In this document: positions 37,954 through 46,771 of the stretch, piece by piece
Position numbering within the stretch: position 1 is the first letter of the stretch
Layout of the letters: each line of letters opens with the position of its first letter
Origin: Pseudomonas mangrovi
Lineage (GTDB): Bacteria; Pseudomonadota; Gammaproteobacteria; Pseudomonadales; Pseudomonadaceae
Direction: 5' to 3'
Assembly (NCBI RefSeq): GCF_003052585.1
Contig: NZ_QASN01000008.1
Location: forward strand, 55,622 to 119,621
Length of the DNA stretch: 64,000 bases
Made by a program: the position numbers and the translations under genes
The notes under the pieces: generated by a model
What the model was told of the DNA's origin: nothing
What the model saw: only the letters and a program-made list of their open reading frames with translations
Database searches by the model: none

Positions 37954-38940
37954 ATGTCGCAACCACCTCGCCCTGCTCCGTCCAAGCCACCCGCGGGCAA
38001 GGGCCAGCTGCATCCGCGCAACCGCCATCAGGGCCGCTACGACTTCGCCGAGCTGATTCGCGCGCATCCGCCACTGGGGCAGTTCCTGATCACCAATCCC
38101 TACGGCAAGCCAAGCATCGACTTCGCCGATCCGCTGGCGGTGCGGGTGTTCAACCGCGCGCTGCTGGAGAAGGACTATGGCGTGCGCGGCTGGGACATCC
38201 CCGACGGCTACCTGTGCCCGCCGGTGCCGGGCCGTGCCGACTACATCCATCAGCTCGCCGACCTGCTCGCCGGTAGCCATGACGGACTGATCCCACGCGG
38301 ACCGGGGTTGTGCGCGCTGGACGTCGGCGTCGGCGCCAACTGCATCTACCCGCTGCTCGGCCAGCACGAATACGGCTGGCGCTTCGTCGGCGCCGACATC
38401 GACCCGGCTGCACTGACCAACGCCGCCGCCATACTCGCCGCCAACCCGACGCTCGGCGCACAGATCGAACTGCGCCAGCAGGCCGACCCGCAGCAGATCT
38501 TCCACGGTCTGATCGGCGCCGACGAGCGCTTCGACCTGACCCTGTGCAACCCGCCCTTCCACGCCAGCGCCGCGGAAGCAATCAGCGGCAGCCAGCGCAA
38601 GTGGAAGAACCTCGGCCGCCTCGATCCCAAGCGTGCGCTGCCGACACTGAATTTCGGCGGGCAGAGCAACGAACTGCATTGCGAAGGCGGCGAGACGGCC
38701 TTTCTCGCACGCATGGCGCAGCAGAGCCGTGACTACGCCGAACAGGTGTTCTGGTTCAGCAGCCTGGTGTCCAAGGCGGCCAACGTCGCGCCGCTGGAGG
38801 CGCGTCTGCGCGAGCTGGGCGTGAGCGATCTGCGCGTGCTGGGCATGAGCCAGGGCCAGAAGCAGAGCCGCCTGCTGGCCTGGACCTTCCTCGACAAGAA
38901 GCAGCGCCGCGCCTGGCGCAAGGCGCGCTGGCCGGGCTGA
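37954..38940 (+). CDS. rlmF: 23S rRNA (adenine-1618-N6)-methyltransferase RlmF
   Basis: AdoMet-dependent enzyme that methylates A1618 in 23S rRNA. The 328 residues show [20 protein letters not shown], the AdoMet motif [20 protein letters not shown], and the catalytic [16 protein letters not shown] (NPPF). Length and order fit the family. It converges with the hydrolase gene without a spacer. Confidence 0.95.
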   Translation: MSQPPRPAPSKPPAGKGQLHPRNRHQGRYDFAELIRAHPPLGQFLITNPYGKPSIDFADPLAVRVFNRALLEKDYGVRGWDIPDGYLCPPVPGRADYIHQLADLLAGSHDGLIPRGPGLCALDVGVGANCIYPLLGQHEYGWRFVGADIDPAALTNAAAILAANPTLGAQIELRQQADPQQIFHGLIGADERFDLTLCNPPFHASAAEAISGSQRKWKNLGRLDPKRALPTLNFGGQSNELHCEGGETAFLARMAQQSRDYAEQVFWFSSLVSKAANVAPLEARLRELGVSDLRVLGMSQGQKQSRLLAWTFLDKKQRRAWRKARWPG

Positions 38941-39687
38941 TCAGCCGCGGCCCAGACGCGCGCCGACGACCATCTCGGTGACCCAGCCGACCAGGATGCT
39001 GGTGTAGGCCTGCTGGCAGGCTTCCTCGCTGAGCGCATGGTCGGCGCCATCGACGATGCGGTGGGTGAGCGAGTGCGAACGACGGAAGGAGGAGCGGTAA
39101 TTCATGATCGTCTGGTGCGGGATCAGATGATCGTTCTCCGACTCGACCAGCAGCACGTCGCCACTGAATTCGGCACAGGCCGCCAGCGCGCGGTTGTCCT
39201 GCGGGCGCAGCCGCTCCGCGCGGTAGACCTCCAGGTCCTGACGATCGAGCTGACGCTTGGGCGTCTCCCACTGCTCGTCGCGATACAGCGCCGGCACCCG
39301 CAGCGCCAGCCATTTCACCGGCCGCCGCTGGGTCAGGAAAGTCGACAGATAACCGCCATAGCTGCTGCCAACCACGCAGATGGCATCGCTGTCGATCGCC
39401 GGATGCGCGGCAAGGCGATCATAGGCGGCGAGGATGTCGCGCAGGTTGTCCTCGCGTGAGACCTTCTGCTGCTTTGCCAGCGTACCCTCGTGGCCACGCA
39501 GGTCGAAGGTCAGACAGACGCAGCCGAGCCCGGCGATACCGCGCGCGCGCGCCAGGTCGCGCTGCTGGCTGCCGCCCCAGCCGTGGACGAACAGCACGCC
39601 CGGCACCTTGTTCTGCGGAGTCAGGAAAGTCCCCGCGATCTGTTCGTCCTCGACCTCGATCAGCACCGCCTCGCTATTCGCCTGCAT
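38941..39687 (-). CDS. Alpha/beta hydrolase, dienelactone-hydrolase-like
   Basis: 248 residues with the alpha/beta-hydrolase core: oxyanion segment LFVHGWGGSQQRDLARARGI, nucleophile elbow VVGSSYGGYLSTFLTQ (Ser in GSSYGG), the acid near LLVESENDHLIPHQ, and a His in HRIVDGADHALSEEA. It is a soluble serine hydrolase of unknown substrate. Its start overlaps the end of the DUF3182 gene by 14 bases, so the two form an operon. Confidence 0.87.
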   Translation of the reverse strand: MQANSEAVLIEVEDEQIAGTFLTPQNKVPGVLFVHGWGGSQQRDLARARGIAGLGCVCLTFDLRGHEGTLAKQQKVSREDNLRDILAAYDRLAAHPAIDSDAICVVGSSYGGYLSTFLTQRRPVKWLALRVPALYRDEQWETPKRQLDRQDLEVYRAERLRPQDNRALAACAEFSGDVLLVESENDHLIPHQTIMNYRSSFRRSHSLTHRIVDGADHALSEEACQQAYTSILVGWVTEMVVGARLGRG

Positions 39688-40807
39688 CCTCGATCCTCGC
39701 GTATTTGGTCAGCGGGCCGGATTGCGGGTCCGTCCCCTGATAGATCAACAGGGCATCGGCCGGCAGCGACGGCGGCTGGCCGTAAACCTCCACGGAACTT
39801 GCGCGCAGCCGCTGCAGCGCGGGCTCGGCCTGAAAGCGCTGCAGCGCGATCACCTCGGCGCTGCTGGCGCCACCGATGCGCCAGGACTGTTCCAGCACGC
39901 CCGAGCGGGAGCGGCCCTGCGGGTCCGTGCCGAGCGCCACGTCATAATTGCGCCGCGAGGCGATCAGGCCGGGAAAGCAGGCCAACGCCGCCTCGTCATA
40001 GGTCTGCGCCTGGTGAATTGCCTGACGCATCTCCTCGCTCAGAGGCAATTGCTGCAGCGCCGCAAACCCGCCGCGGCACAATTGCAGGGTCGAGCCGCCG
40101 TAGACCTCGCGGCCCTGGTTGTCGCAGGTCAGGTGCTGCTCGCCGACGTAGCTGACCAGCAGCCCGGCCACCCGCACCTGGCCAACGCTGAAGGTCCGTA
40201 CCTGTTCCAGTTGCCGCTCCAGCACCAGACCGCACAGCGCCAGCGCGCCGGCATCCAGGGTTTCCAGCGCCAGTTCCAGCTCGTCCGCACTGCGCACCAC
40301 CTGCTGGCCGAGCCCGCCGCGCGCCAGCACCGGCTTGATCCGCAAAGGACCGTCAGCGAGCAGTGCGAGGCCGGCGCCCCGCGCGTCGACGATGGAAAAC
40401 GCGCTGAAACCCTCCAGGACGGCGTCACCGATGCGCTCGCCGAACACCGTCGACCAACCCGGCGGCGCCTCGGCCCCCGCGTGCCCCAGCGGGTGACTGA
40501 TGGCCTTGGTCGGCAGGAAGGCATAGGGTGCGACCGCGCCGAACAGATCGTCCTCGCCGCGGATACCCAGGCGTGCCGCCTGCTCGGTTCCGATGATGGT
40601 GTCGCTGGGCACCAGGTAGCAGGGGCCCACCGCCTCGTAGGCCAGCTCGCCATCGGCATCGCGGGGGTAGTCGCCGATGTAGCCCATGCGCAGAAGCTGT
40701 GCCAGTTGCTCGGCCAGCACGCGCTGCGCCACGGCCTCGTGCGTGGGCATGTCGTCGCGGTTGGGAAGAAAAGCCAGGAACGGCTTCGTCTGGATCGATT
40801 CGCTCAT
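39674..40807 (-). CDS. DUF3182 family protein
   Basis: 377 residues, cytoplasmic. Visible conserved blocks are AVAQRVLAEQLAQLLRMGYI, YAFLPTKAISHPLGHAG, DGPLRIKPVLARGGLGQQVV, and YDEAALACFPGLIASRRNYD. The Lys and glycine-rich segments resemble an ATP-grasp fold, but this is not certain. The ATG at 40807 is chosen since the longer frame adds an unrelated Arg-rich tail. It is the first gene of a two-gene operon with the hydrolase. Function unknown. Confidence 0.82.
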   Translation of the reverse strand: MSESIQTKPFLAFLPNRDDMPTHEAVAQRVLAEQLAQLLRMGYIGDYPRDADGELAYEAVGPCYLVPSDTIIGTEQAARLGIRGEDDLFGAVAPYAFLPTKAISHPLGHAGAEAPPGWSTVFGERIGDAVLEGFSAFSIVDARGAGLALLADGPLRIKPVLARGGLGQQVVRSADELELALETLDAGALALCGLVLERQLEQVRTFSVGQVRVAGLLVSYVGEQHLTCDNQGREVYGGSTLQLCRGGFAALQQLPLSEEMRQAIHQAQTYDEAALACFPGLIASRRNYDVALGTDPQGRSRSGVLEQSWRIGGASSAEVIALQRFQAEPALQRLRASSVEVYGQPPSLPADALLIYQGTDPQSGPLTKYARIEDAGE

Positions 40808-40928
40808 GCAGCATCCCCGTGGCCACGGGCGCGCCTGCGGCGCGCCTCGCAGGGTAGACCGATGGCAAGGCGAATTCGATCCGCAGTGTGTTTGCCCGAC
40901 CCGCACGGCGTATCGAGCCGGCCTCGGC

Positions 40929-41083
40929 TCTCCCCTCTTCGCCGGGAGAGGCTGCCGAAGGCGGTGAGGGATGCGTCAGGCTACTCGCCGTCCTGCGAAT
41001 GGCTCCGGGCCAGTCACCCTGCACGCCGACGCACCCCTCATCCGGCGCTGCGCGCCACCTTCTCCCGGCGGGAGAAGGAAAGC
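40929..41083. repeat. Inverted-repeat element between DUF3182 gene and sbcC
   Basis: Two GC-rich arms with opposite orientation: ctctcccctcttcgccgg...gagaggctgcc...gtgagggatgcg (left) and gacgcacccctcatccggc...ccttctcccggcgggagaagg (right). Each arm forms its own hairpin (ctctccc/gggagag type), and the inner ends gtgaggg / cccctca are also complementary. Such CTCTCCC elements are widespread between genes in pseudomonads. The gap holds no gene. Confidence 0.7.
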
Positions 41084-41111
41084 CGTACCAGGACCACGCG
41101 GGGTGACCCGA

Positions 41112-44100
41112 TCAGCTACCCACCGCGAAGCGGCTGTCCAGCCGGCTGTAGCCCAGGCCATAGCCCTTGCTGACCCTGATCTGCAACGGAATGCGCTCCT
41201 TGAGCGCCTCCACGTGGCTGATCACGCCAATCATCTTGCCGCTGGCATTCAGGCTATCGAGGGCGTCCAGCGCCACCTCCAGGGTTTCCCCGTCCAGGGT
41301 GCCGAAGCCTTCGTCGAGAAACAGCGAATCGATGCTCGCCTTGTGACTGACCAGATCCGACAGTGCCAGGGCCAGCGCCAGGCTGACCAGGAAGCTCTCG
41401 CCACCGGACAGGGTGCGGGTATCGCGGGCGCTGTCGCCCTGCCAGGTATCGATCACCTCCAGCGCCAGCTCCTCGTCCGCCTTGCGCAGCAACTGGTAGC
41501 GCCCATCCAGCCGCTGCAGCTGGCGGTTGGCCAGATACACCAGATGGTCGAGGGTCAGGCCCTGGGCGAAACGCCGATAGCGCGCGCCATCGGCGGAACC
41601 GATCAGGCCGTTGAGCTGCTGCCACAGATCGTAGTCGGCCTGCTGCGCAGCGATCTGGGCGAACAGCGCCTGTTGGCCGCTGCGACGTTGCTCATCGCTT
41701 GCCAATAGCGAGCGCACCTCGCCGAGGCGCTGGTTGCATTCGGCCAGCGCCTGGTTGGCCTCGGCCAGTTGCTGCTCCAGCAGGGCCATGTCCTGCTCCT
41801 GCCCCTGGCTCTGCAGCATCTCCAGCCGCTGGACGGCGTCCCCCTGAAGCGTGCGCGCCTGCAGCAGGGCCTGCTGCAACTGCTCGCGCCAGCTGCTCAG
41901 TCGCTGCTGCTCGGCGTCTTCCAGACGCGCGGCGAGGAAGTCCGCCTCGTCAGCGAAGGGACTGGCCGCCAGCGCCTGGCTCCAGTCGGCCTCGGCCTGT
42001 GCCCGCTGCATTGTCAGTTGATCCTGCTGGCGTGCCAGCGCCTCGGCCTGCCCGGCCAGGCGCTCTTGTTCGGTCTGGTTTTGCTGCCAGTGGGCCAACG
42101 CCTCGTCAACGGGTAGTTCGCGACTGGCCGCCGGAGCCGACAGTGCCAGCGCCTGCCAGCGCGCAGTCCAGTGTTCGGCCTGGCGCCTGGCCTGCGCAAG
42201 CTCGCTGCCGAGCAAGGCCTGTCGCTCGCGCAACTGGCCGAGCCGGCACTGATCGTCCTGATATTGCGCAAGCTCGGCCTGACGCTGCGCGAGCCAGGCG
42301 TCGGCGGCATCCTCAAGCTGATAACCAAGCTGGGCGACATCCTCCGCCAGGGTGGCACGCAGTCGGGCCAGCACCGCGGTTTCCTCCACCTGGCGCCGCT
42401 CAGCCAGTTCGATGCGCTGACGCGCTGCCTGCAGTTCCTGCTGAAGCCGCTGGGCCTCCAGCTGCGCCACACCCGCCTGGCTTGCCGCCAGCCGCGCGGC
42501 GGTATCGGCTGCGCTCAATTCCTTCTTCAGCGCGTCCAGCGCGGCGAGACGCTGCTGCACCTCGCGCTGCTGCTGCAACAACTGCTGCTCGGCGGCCAGC
42601 AGGGCGGCTTCGTCCGGCTCTACCAGGCCCAGCGCCTCGGCCAGTTGCCCCAACTGGGTCGCCAGTTGCCCGCTACGCGCGCCCAACTGCTGCAGTCGCT
42701 CATCGAAACCGCTCTGCGCGGCGCTCAGCCCGGCAATCTGCTCGCCCAGTTGCTGGCCCTGGCTGGCGAGCTGTTCCAGCTCCGCGCTCAAGGCCTGCAC
42801 CGCGGTCTGGGTCGCCGATACATCCAGCGCCGCATAGCGGGCCACGGCTGGATGCTCGCTGGCGCCGCACAGCGGACAGGGCTGGCCAGGCTGCAGCTGC
42901 GCGCGGTGCGCGGACAGGTCGCGGATCAGCGCCTCCTGGGCAAGCAGCTGCTGCTTGTCTTCCAGCTGCGCGCGCTTGTCGCGATAGCGCTCACGCAGCT
43001 GTTCACGGGCAGTCTGCGCATCGGCCAGCAGCGTGGCATGGCTCGCCCGCTGCTGCTCCAGCGCAGCCTGCTCCTGTCGCAACTGCTCGCGCTGCTGCAG
43101 GTACTGCAGCAGCTGGCCGCACTGGCTTCGCCTATCCAGTAGGCGCTGCCATTCGCCACGCCAGTCGGCCTCCTCGCGCCCATCGAGCAATGTCTGCCAG
43201 CGCTGTTGCAATGCCGCCTGCGCCTGCTGCGCCGCCTCGCTCTGCTGTAGCTGGCGATTGCGTTCGGCATCGGCCTGAGCAGCGCCCGCGTCCAGTTCCA
43301 GACTCTGCCTCTGCTGCGTCTGCAACCCGGCACCCGCCTCGGCGACCATCTGCTCGCGCCGGGCCAGCTCATCCAGCTGCAGGCGCCAGGCGGCCAGGCG
43401 TTCGCCCAGCTGCGCGCGCTCGGGATGGGCGTCCAGCCGCTGCTCGATGCCGGTGATGTCGGCAGCCAGCGCATCCTGCGCCTGGCGCAGCTGCAGCTCG
43501 ACTGCCTGCGCCGCCTGGCTGAGCTGATAGAGCGCCAACTGCCCGTCCTGAACGGCCTGCGCCTGGCGTTGCGCCAGGTTCTGGCTCGCCTGCTGAGCCT
43601 GCACCAGGGCAGCCGCACTGCGCTGCCGCGCATCGAACGACGCAGCCAGACGAGCCGCCGGCTCCGCCCGGGCCAACCGCGCCAGCTCCGGTTGCGCCCG
43701 CACCTGGGCCTGCTCGGCGGCGCCCAGCGCCTGGCTCGTCTGCTCCAGCGCCACCCTCGCCCTGGCCAGCTCCTCCTGCCAGGCACGCTGGGCGCTCAAC
43801 TGCTGCTGACGCAGCTGCGCCGCCGCCAGCTGCTCGGCCAGAGTCGCCTGCTCGCTCGTCAGCGCCAGGCGCTCCTCGTCGGCCAGCAATTCGACACCCT
43901 CGGCCCGCGCACGCAACTGGTCGAGCAGCACGCGCGCTTCGCGCGCCGTCTCGAATACCCGCTGGGAAATCTGCCCGTAGATCTCGCTGCCGGTCAGTTC
44001 CTCGAGCAGCTCGGCGCGCTGGTTGGCACTGGCTTCGAGAAAGGCGGCAAAGCCGCCCTGAGCCAGCAGCATGGATTTGGTGAAACGCTCGAAATCCAGG

Positions 44101-44519
44101 CCGGTCAGGCGCTCGGTTTCGCGCAGCTTGTCGTTGATCTTGTCGGTGATGATCTCGCCATCCAGCCGCGCCAGCTCGACCTTCGGCGCCTGCAGTGCAC
44201 CCTCGGCGCGGTCACGCGCGCGGCGCTGGCTCCAGAACGCGCGGTAGCCGACGCCCTTGACCTCGAACTCGACCTCCGCCAGGCAGTCGGCGGTGTGCCG
44301 CGTCATCAGCTCGTTACCGCTGGCGGAGAGCGTCTGCATCCTTGGGGTGCGGTGGTAGAGCGCAAGGCAAATGGCGTCGAGCAAGGTGGTCTTGCCCGCC
44401 CCGGTCGGCCCGCTGATGACGAACAGGTTGCTGCCGGCGAAGGGCGCAGCGGTGAAATCGATCTTCCACTCGCCCTTGAGCGAGTTGAGGTTCTTCAGGC
44501 GCAGGCTGAGAATTTTCAT
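41112..44519 (-). CDS. sbcC: Exonuclease SbcC, SMC-like ATPase
   Basis: Forms the SbcCD nuclease with SbcD, which opens hairpins and degrades DNA ends during repair. The 1135-residue protein has Walker A GPTGAGKTTLLDAICLALY at the N-terminus, two long coiled coils rich in Gln/Ala/Leu, a zinc hook CPLCGASEHP (CxxC) at the middle, and at the C-terminus the signature LSGGESFLVSLALALALSDL followed by Walker B SLFLDEGFGTLD. It usually follows sbcD directly, but here two small genes intervene. Confidence 0.96.
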   Translation of the reverse strand: MKILSLRLKNLNSLKGEWKIDFTAAPFAGSNLFVISGPTGAGKTTLLDAICLALYHRTPRMQTLSASGNELMTRHTADCLAEVEFEVKGVGYRAFWSQRRARDRAEGALQAPKVELARLDGEIITDKINDKLRETERLTGLDFERFTKSMLLAQGGFAAFLEASANQRAELLEELTGSEIYGQISQRVFETAREARVLLDQLRARAEGVELLADEERLALTSEQATLAEQLAAAQLRQQQLSAQRAWQEELARARVALEQTSQALGAAEQAQVRAQPELARLARAEPAARLAASFDARQRSAAALVQAQQASQNLAQRQAQAVQDGQLALYQLSQAAQAVELQLRQAQDALAADITGIEQRLDAHPERAQLGERLAAWRLQLDELARREQMVAEAGAGLQTQQRQSLELDAGAAQADAERNRQLQQSEAAQQAQAALQQRWQTLLDGREEADWRGEWQRLLDRRSQCGQLLQYLQQREQLRQEQAALEQQRASHATLLADAQTAREQLRERYRDKRAQLEDKQQLLAQEALIRDLSAHRAQLQPGQPCPLCGASEHPAVARYAALDVSATQTAVQALSAELEQLASQGQQLGEQIAGLSAAQSGFDERLQQLGARSGQLATQLGQLAEALGLVEPDEAALLAAEQQLLQQQREVQQRLAALDALKKELSAADTAARLAASQAGVAQLEAQRLQQELQAARQRIELAERRQVEETAVLARLRATLAEDVAQLGYQLEDAADAWLAQRQAELAQYQDDQCRLGQLRERQALLGSELAQARRQAEHWTARWQALALSAPAASRELPVDEALAHWQQNQTEQERLAGQAEALARQQDQLTMQRAQAEADWSQALAASPFADEADFLAARLEDAEQQRLSSWREQLQQALLQARTLQGDAVQRLEMLQSQGQEQDMALLEQQLAEANQALAECNQRLGEVRSLLASDEQRRSGQQALFAQIAAQQADYDLWQQLNGLIGSADGARYRRFAQGLTLDHLVYLANRQLQRLDGRYQLLRKADEELALEVIDTWQGDSARDTRTLSGGESFLVSLALALALSDLVSHKASIDSLFLDEGFGTLDGETLEVALDALDSLNASGKMIGVISHVEALKERIPLQIRVSKGYGLGYSRLDSRFAVGS

Positions 44520-44668
44520 GCAGGTGTCGGTCGCGAAGAATCAGGCGCGCATTCTGGCAGCCTTGTCCGGCACTTGCAGGCCGAGATCAGGCCTCGGTCT
44601 CTACAAGCAGTGCGCCAGCCAGCGAACGGTGCCGCGGTAATGTTCAAGCAGAAACTGGCGGACACTGA

Positions 44669-44947
44669 CTAAAGAACGACGTACCTGGCCCAGAGACGCT
44701 CATACTCCTGCGCACTGAGTTCTACGACGTGAAACTGTGGATCGGCATTTATTTCGTCTACCGGAGGGCATTGCAAATAACCAAGTCGCGTATCAAGCAT
44801 CTCGATGTCGGCATAGGCAAACCCCACACGTCCGTCACGAAAAAACTCCAGCTTGCGCGTTTCAAAACGCAGTTCATCCAGTTCAGAGACCAGCCGCACG
44901 GGCTCATCGGCGAAGTCATGTCGCCACGCGACATCGATGTACTTCAT
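44669..44947 (-). CDS. Small conserved protein, DUF6881-like
   Basis: 92 residues: MKYIDVAWRHDFADEPVRLV, SELDELRFETRKLEFFRDGR, VGFAYADIEMLDTRLGYLQC and EINADPQFHVVELSAQEYER. I recognise the pattern (W.H....EPV.L.SELD, RK.E.F.DG..GYA, L...P.....I..D.EF....I...E) as that of DUF6881, a family without known function that also appears near toxin-immunity loci. The ATG at 44947 follows GGAGGGTGCAT. It sits between sbcD and sbcC on the same strand and is likely an insertion. Confidence 0.7.
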   Translation of the reverse strand: MKYIDVAWRHDFADEPVRLVSELDELRFETRKLEFFRDGRVGFAYADIEMLDTRLGYLQCPPVDEINADPQFHVVELSAQEYERLWARYVVL

Positions 44948-45011
44948 ATGCACCCTCCGCTTGCTGTCCCGCACTGCGCGGCCACCGGCGGTCACAGTTT
45001 GTACTAGGGCG

Positions 45012-45344
45012 TTACCGGAGCTCTACAACTCTTGCCCGGCTGTCGGGGTAGTAGACATCCAGGGCTCTATCCTGCTCATCCGTAACCAACCAGGGATGAG
45101 TCAGGTAGGTGTCCAAGCGTTGCTCCTGCCCCGCCAGCAACTCGCTATACAGCTTCCTTTTCCCCTCATAGTCCAGCCAGTAGATACGGCGGACATCTTC
45201 GCTTCTGTTTTGAAACGTGATGCCCGTCTGATACTCGCCAGACACGGAATAGGCAACTTGTCTCTCCTCCGCCTCGTGCAACTCTTGAGCACAAACCCAG
45301 GATGAAGCCGCTAGAAGACCCAGTATCGACGCTATCCGCATCAT
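45012..45344 (-). CDS. Secreted protein with von Hippel-Lindau-like beta domain
   Basis: 110 residues with a signal peptide (MMRIASILGLLAASSWVCA, cleavage near AQE). The mature part matches the VHL beta domain: FQNRSEDVRRIYWLDYEG (44-61), KLYSELLAGQEQRLDTY (64-80), THPWLVTDEQDRALDVYY (82-99). By alignment, residues lining the hydroxyproline pocket in human VHL correspond: Tyr98 to Tyr66, Ser111 to Thr79, His115 to His83, Trp117 to Trp85. Bacterial versions are known but lack a clear role. GGAAAGGA precedes the ATG. It lies between sbcD and the DUF6881-like gene, inside the normal sbcDC operon. Confidence 0.85.
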   Translation of the reverse strand: MMRIASILGLLAASSWVCAQELHEAEERQVAYSVSGEYQTGITFQNRSEDVRRIYWLDYEGKRKLYSELLAGQEQRLDTYLTHPWLVTDEQDRALDVYYPDSRARVVELR

Positions 45345-45449
45345 CAAATCCTTTCCCCATTTCCATAGAAATAGTCAGAACCAAGCCGCCCCAACAACAA
45401 CCTGACACCGATAACCTCGAGCAAAAAGCTCGTCTTCATACGCCGATTG

Positions 45450-46667
45450 TTACTGCTCATCCCGCAACTGCTCCAGCACCTGCCGATACAGTTGCTGCAG
45501 GCGCTGGGCGCTGGATGCATCGAGCTGCTCCTGTTGCAGGCGACGGGCGAAGACCTCTTCGCTGTCCAGCTCATCCAGGGTTTCGCGGGCTTCGGCCTGC
45601 AGGCCGGGACTGCTGGAGCCGCGTTCGCGGCGGATGCGCAGCACCTCCACCGGCAGACCCTCGCAGAGCGCGGCGATGCGGGCGTGCAGGTCGCTCAGGT
45701 AATCGTCGCCGCTGACCTGCACTTCCAGCCACAGCGGGCTTTCGACGCTGCCCTGCGAGGCTAGCTCGCGGATCGCTTCGGCCAGCTCGACAAGGTTGCC
45801 GCGCGCGCTGGCCATCGGCTGCCAGCGGGGTACCGGCAGCGGCGTCACCGCGCGCAGCCCGGTCTCATCCAGGTCGACCAGCAGCACTTCCTTCTGCTGT
45901 TTCGCTTCATCGAACGACAGCGGGATCGGCGAGCCGCAGTAGCGGATGTGCTCCAGGCCGCCGACCTTCTGCGGCCGGTGGATATGGCCCAGGGCAATGT
46001 AGTCGGCCGGCGGGAAGGCGCTGGTCGGGAAGGCTTCCAGCGCACCGACGTAGATTTCGCGTACCGATTCGCTGGCGCTGGCGCCGACCGTGGTCAGGTG
46101 CCCGCTGGCGATGATCGGCAGCCTGCTTTCCAGTTCGTCGCGGCGCTGCTCGGCCAGAGCGAAGAGCTGCTGGTAATGGTCGTGGATGGCGCTCTGCAGG
46201 GCCTGCTGCTTGTCCTGCGCACTCTGCCCGGCCTCACTGCGCAACAGATCGCGCGGACGCAGGAAGGGCACCGCGCAGAGCAACGCACCCCGCCCGCCGT
46301 CGCGACGCGGCAGCAGGATCAATTGCTCATCCAGACGCTCGCCGCCCATCGCCACCACGCGGGTGCCGAGGCAGGCAAGCAGCTCGCGCGATTCGCCGAG
46401 CATGGCTACCGAATCGTGGTTGCCGCCCAGCAGCACCAGCCCCGCGCCGGTTTCGCGCAGGGCGACGATCACCCGATTGTACTGCTCGCGGGCATAGCTC
46501 GGTGGCGCGCCAGTATCGAAGATGTCGCCGGCGACGATCACGGCGTCCACCGCATGCAGGCGCACCTGCTCGACCAGCCAGTTGCAGAAGGCGGCATGCT
46601 CGGCCTGGCGGGTCTTGCCCATGAAGTGCTGGCCCAGATGCCAGTCGGAGCTGTGCAGGATGCGCAT
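45450..46667 (-). CDS. sbcD: Exonuclease SbcD, Mre11-like nuclease
   Basis: Metal-dependent nuclease subunit of SbcCD, 405 residues. It starts MRILHSSDWHLGQHFMGKTR and carries the calcineurin-type phosphoesterase motifs DWHLG, VIVAGDIFDTG, LLGGNHDS, IASGHLT and IALGHIHRPQ in order. The longer frame upstream is not supported. The next genes on the strand are the VHL-like and DUF6881-like genes and only then sbcC, so the usual adjacency is broken by about 930 bases. Confidence 0.96.
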   Translation of the reverse strand: MRILHSSDWHLGQHFMGKTRQAEHAAFCNWLVEQVRLHAVDAVIVAGDIFDTGAPPSYAREQYNRVIVALRETGAGLVLLGGNHDSVAMLGESRELLACLGTRVVAMGGERLDEQLILLPRRDGGRGALLCAVPFLRPRDLLRSEAGQSAQDKQQALQSAIHDHYQQLFALAEQRRDELESRLPIIASGHLTTVGASASESVREIYVGALEAFPTSAFPPADYIALGHIHRPQKVGGLEHIRYCGSPIPLSFDEAKQQKEVLLVDLDETGLRAVTPLPVPRWQPMASARGNLVELAEAIRELASQGSVESPLWLEVQVSGDDYLSDLHARIAALCEGLPVEVLRIRRERGSSSPGLQAEARETLDELDSEEVFARRLQQEQLDASSAQRLQQLYRQVLEQLRDEQ

Positions 46668-46771
46668 CGAGTCTGATTGCCGTGGCGGAAAACGCCGGCA
46701 ACCATGGCAGTTGCGTGCAAGGCTGGCAATGGTTGCTACCATCGGCGCATCACTCCGGGGAGAGGAACTCC

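Noticed and set aside
36457..38679. 740-codon minus-strand frame
   Set aside because: Antisense to the helix-turn-helix, MFS and rlmF genes; Gln/Arg/Gly-rich shadow composition.
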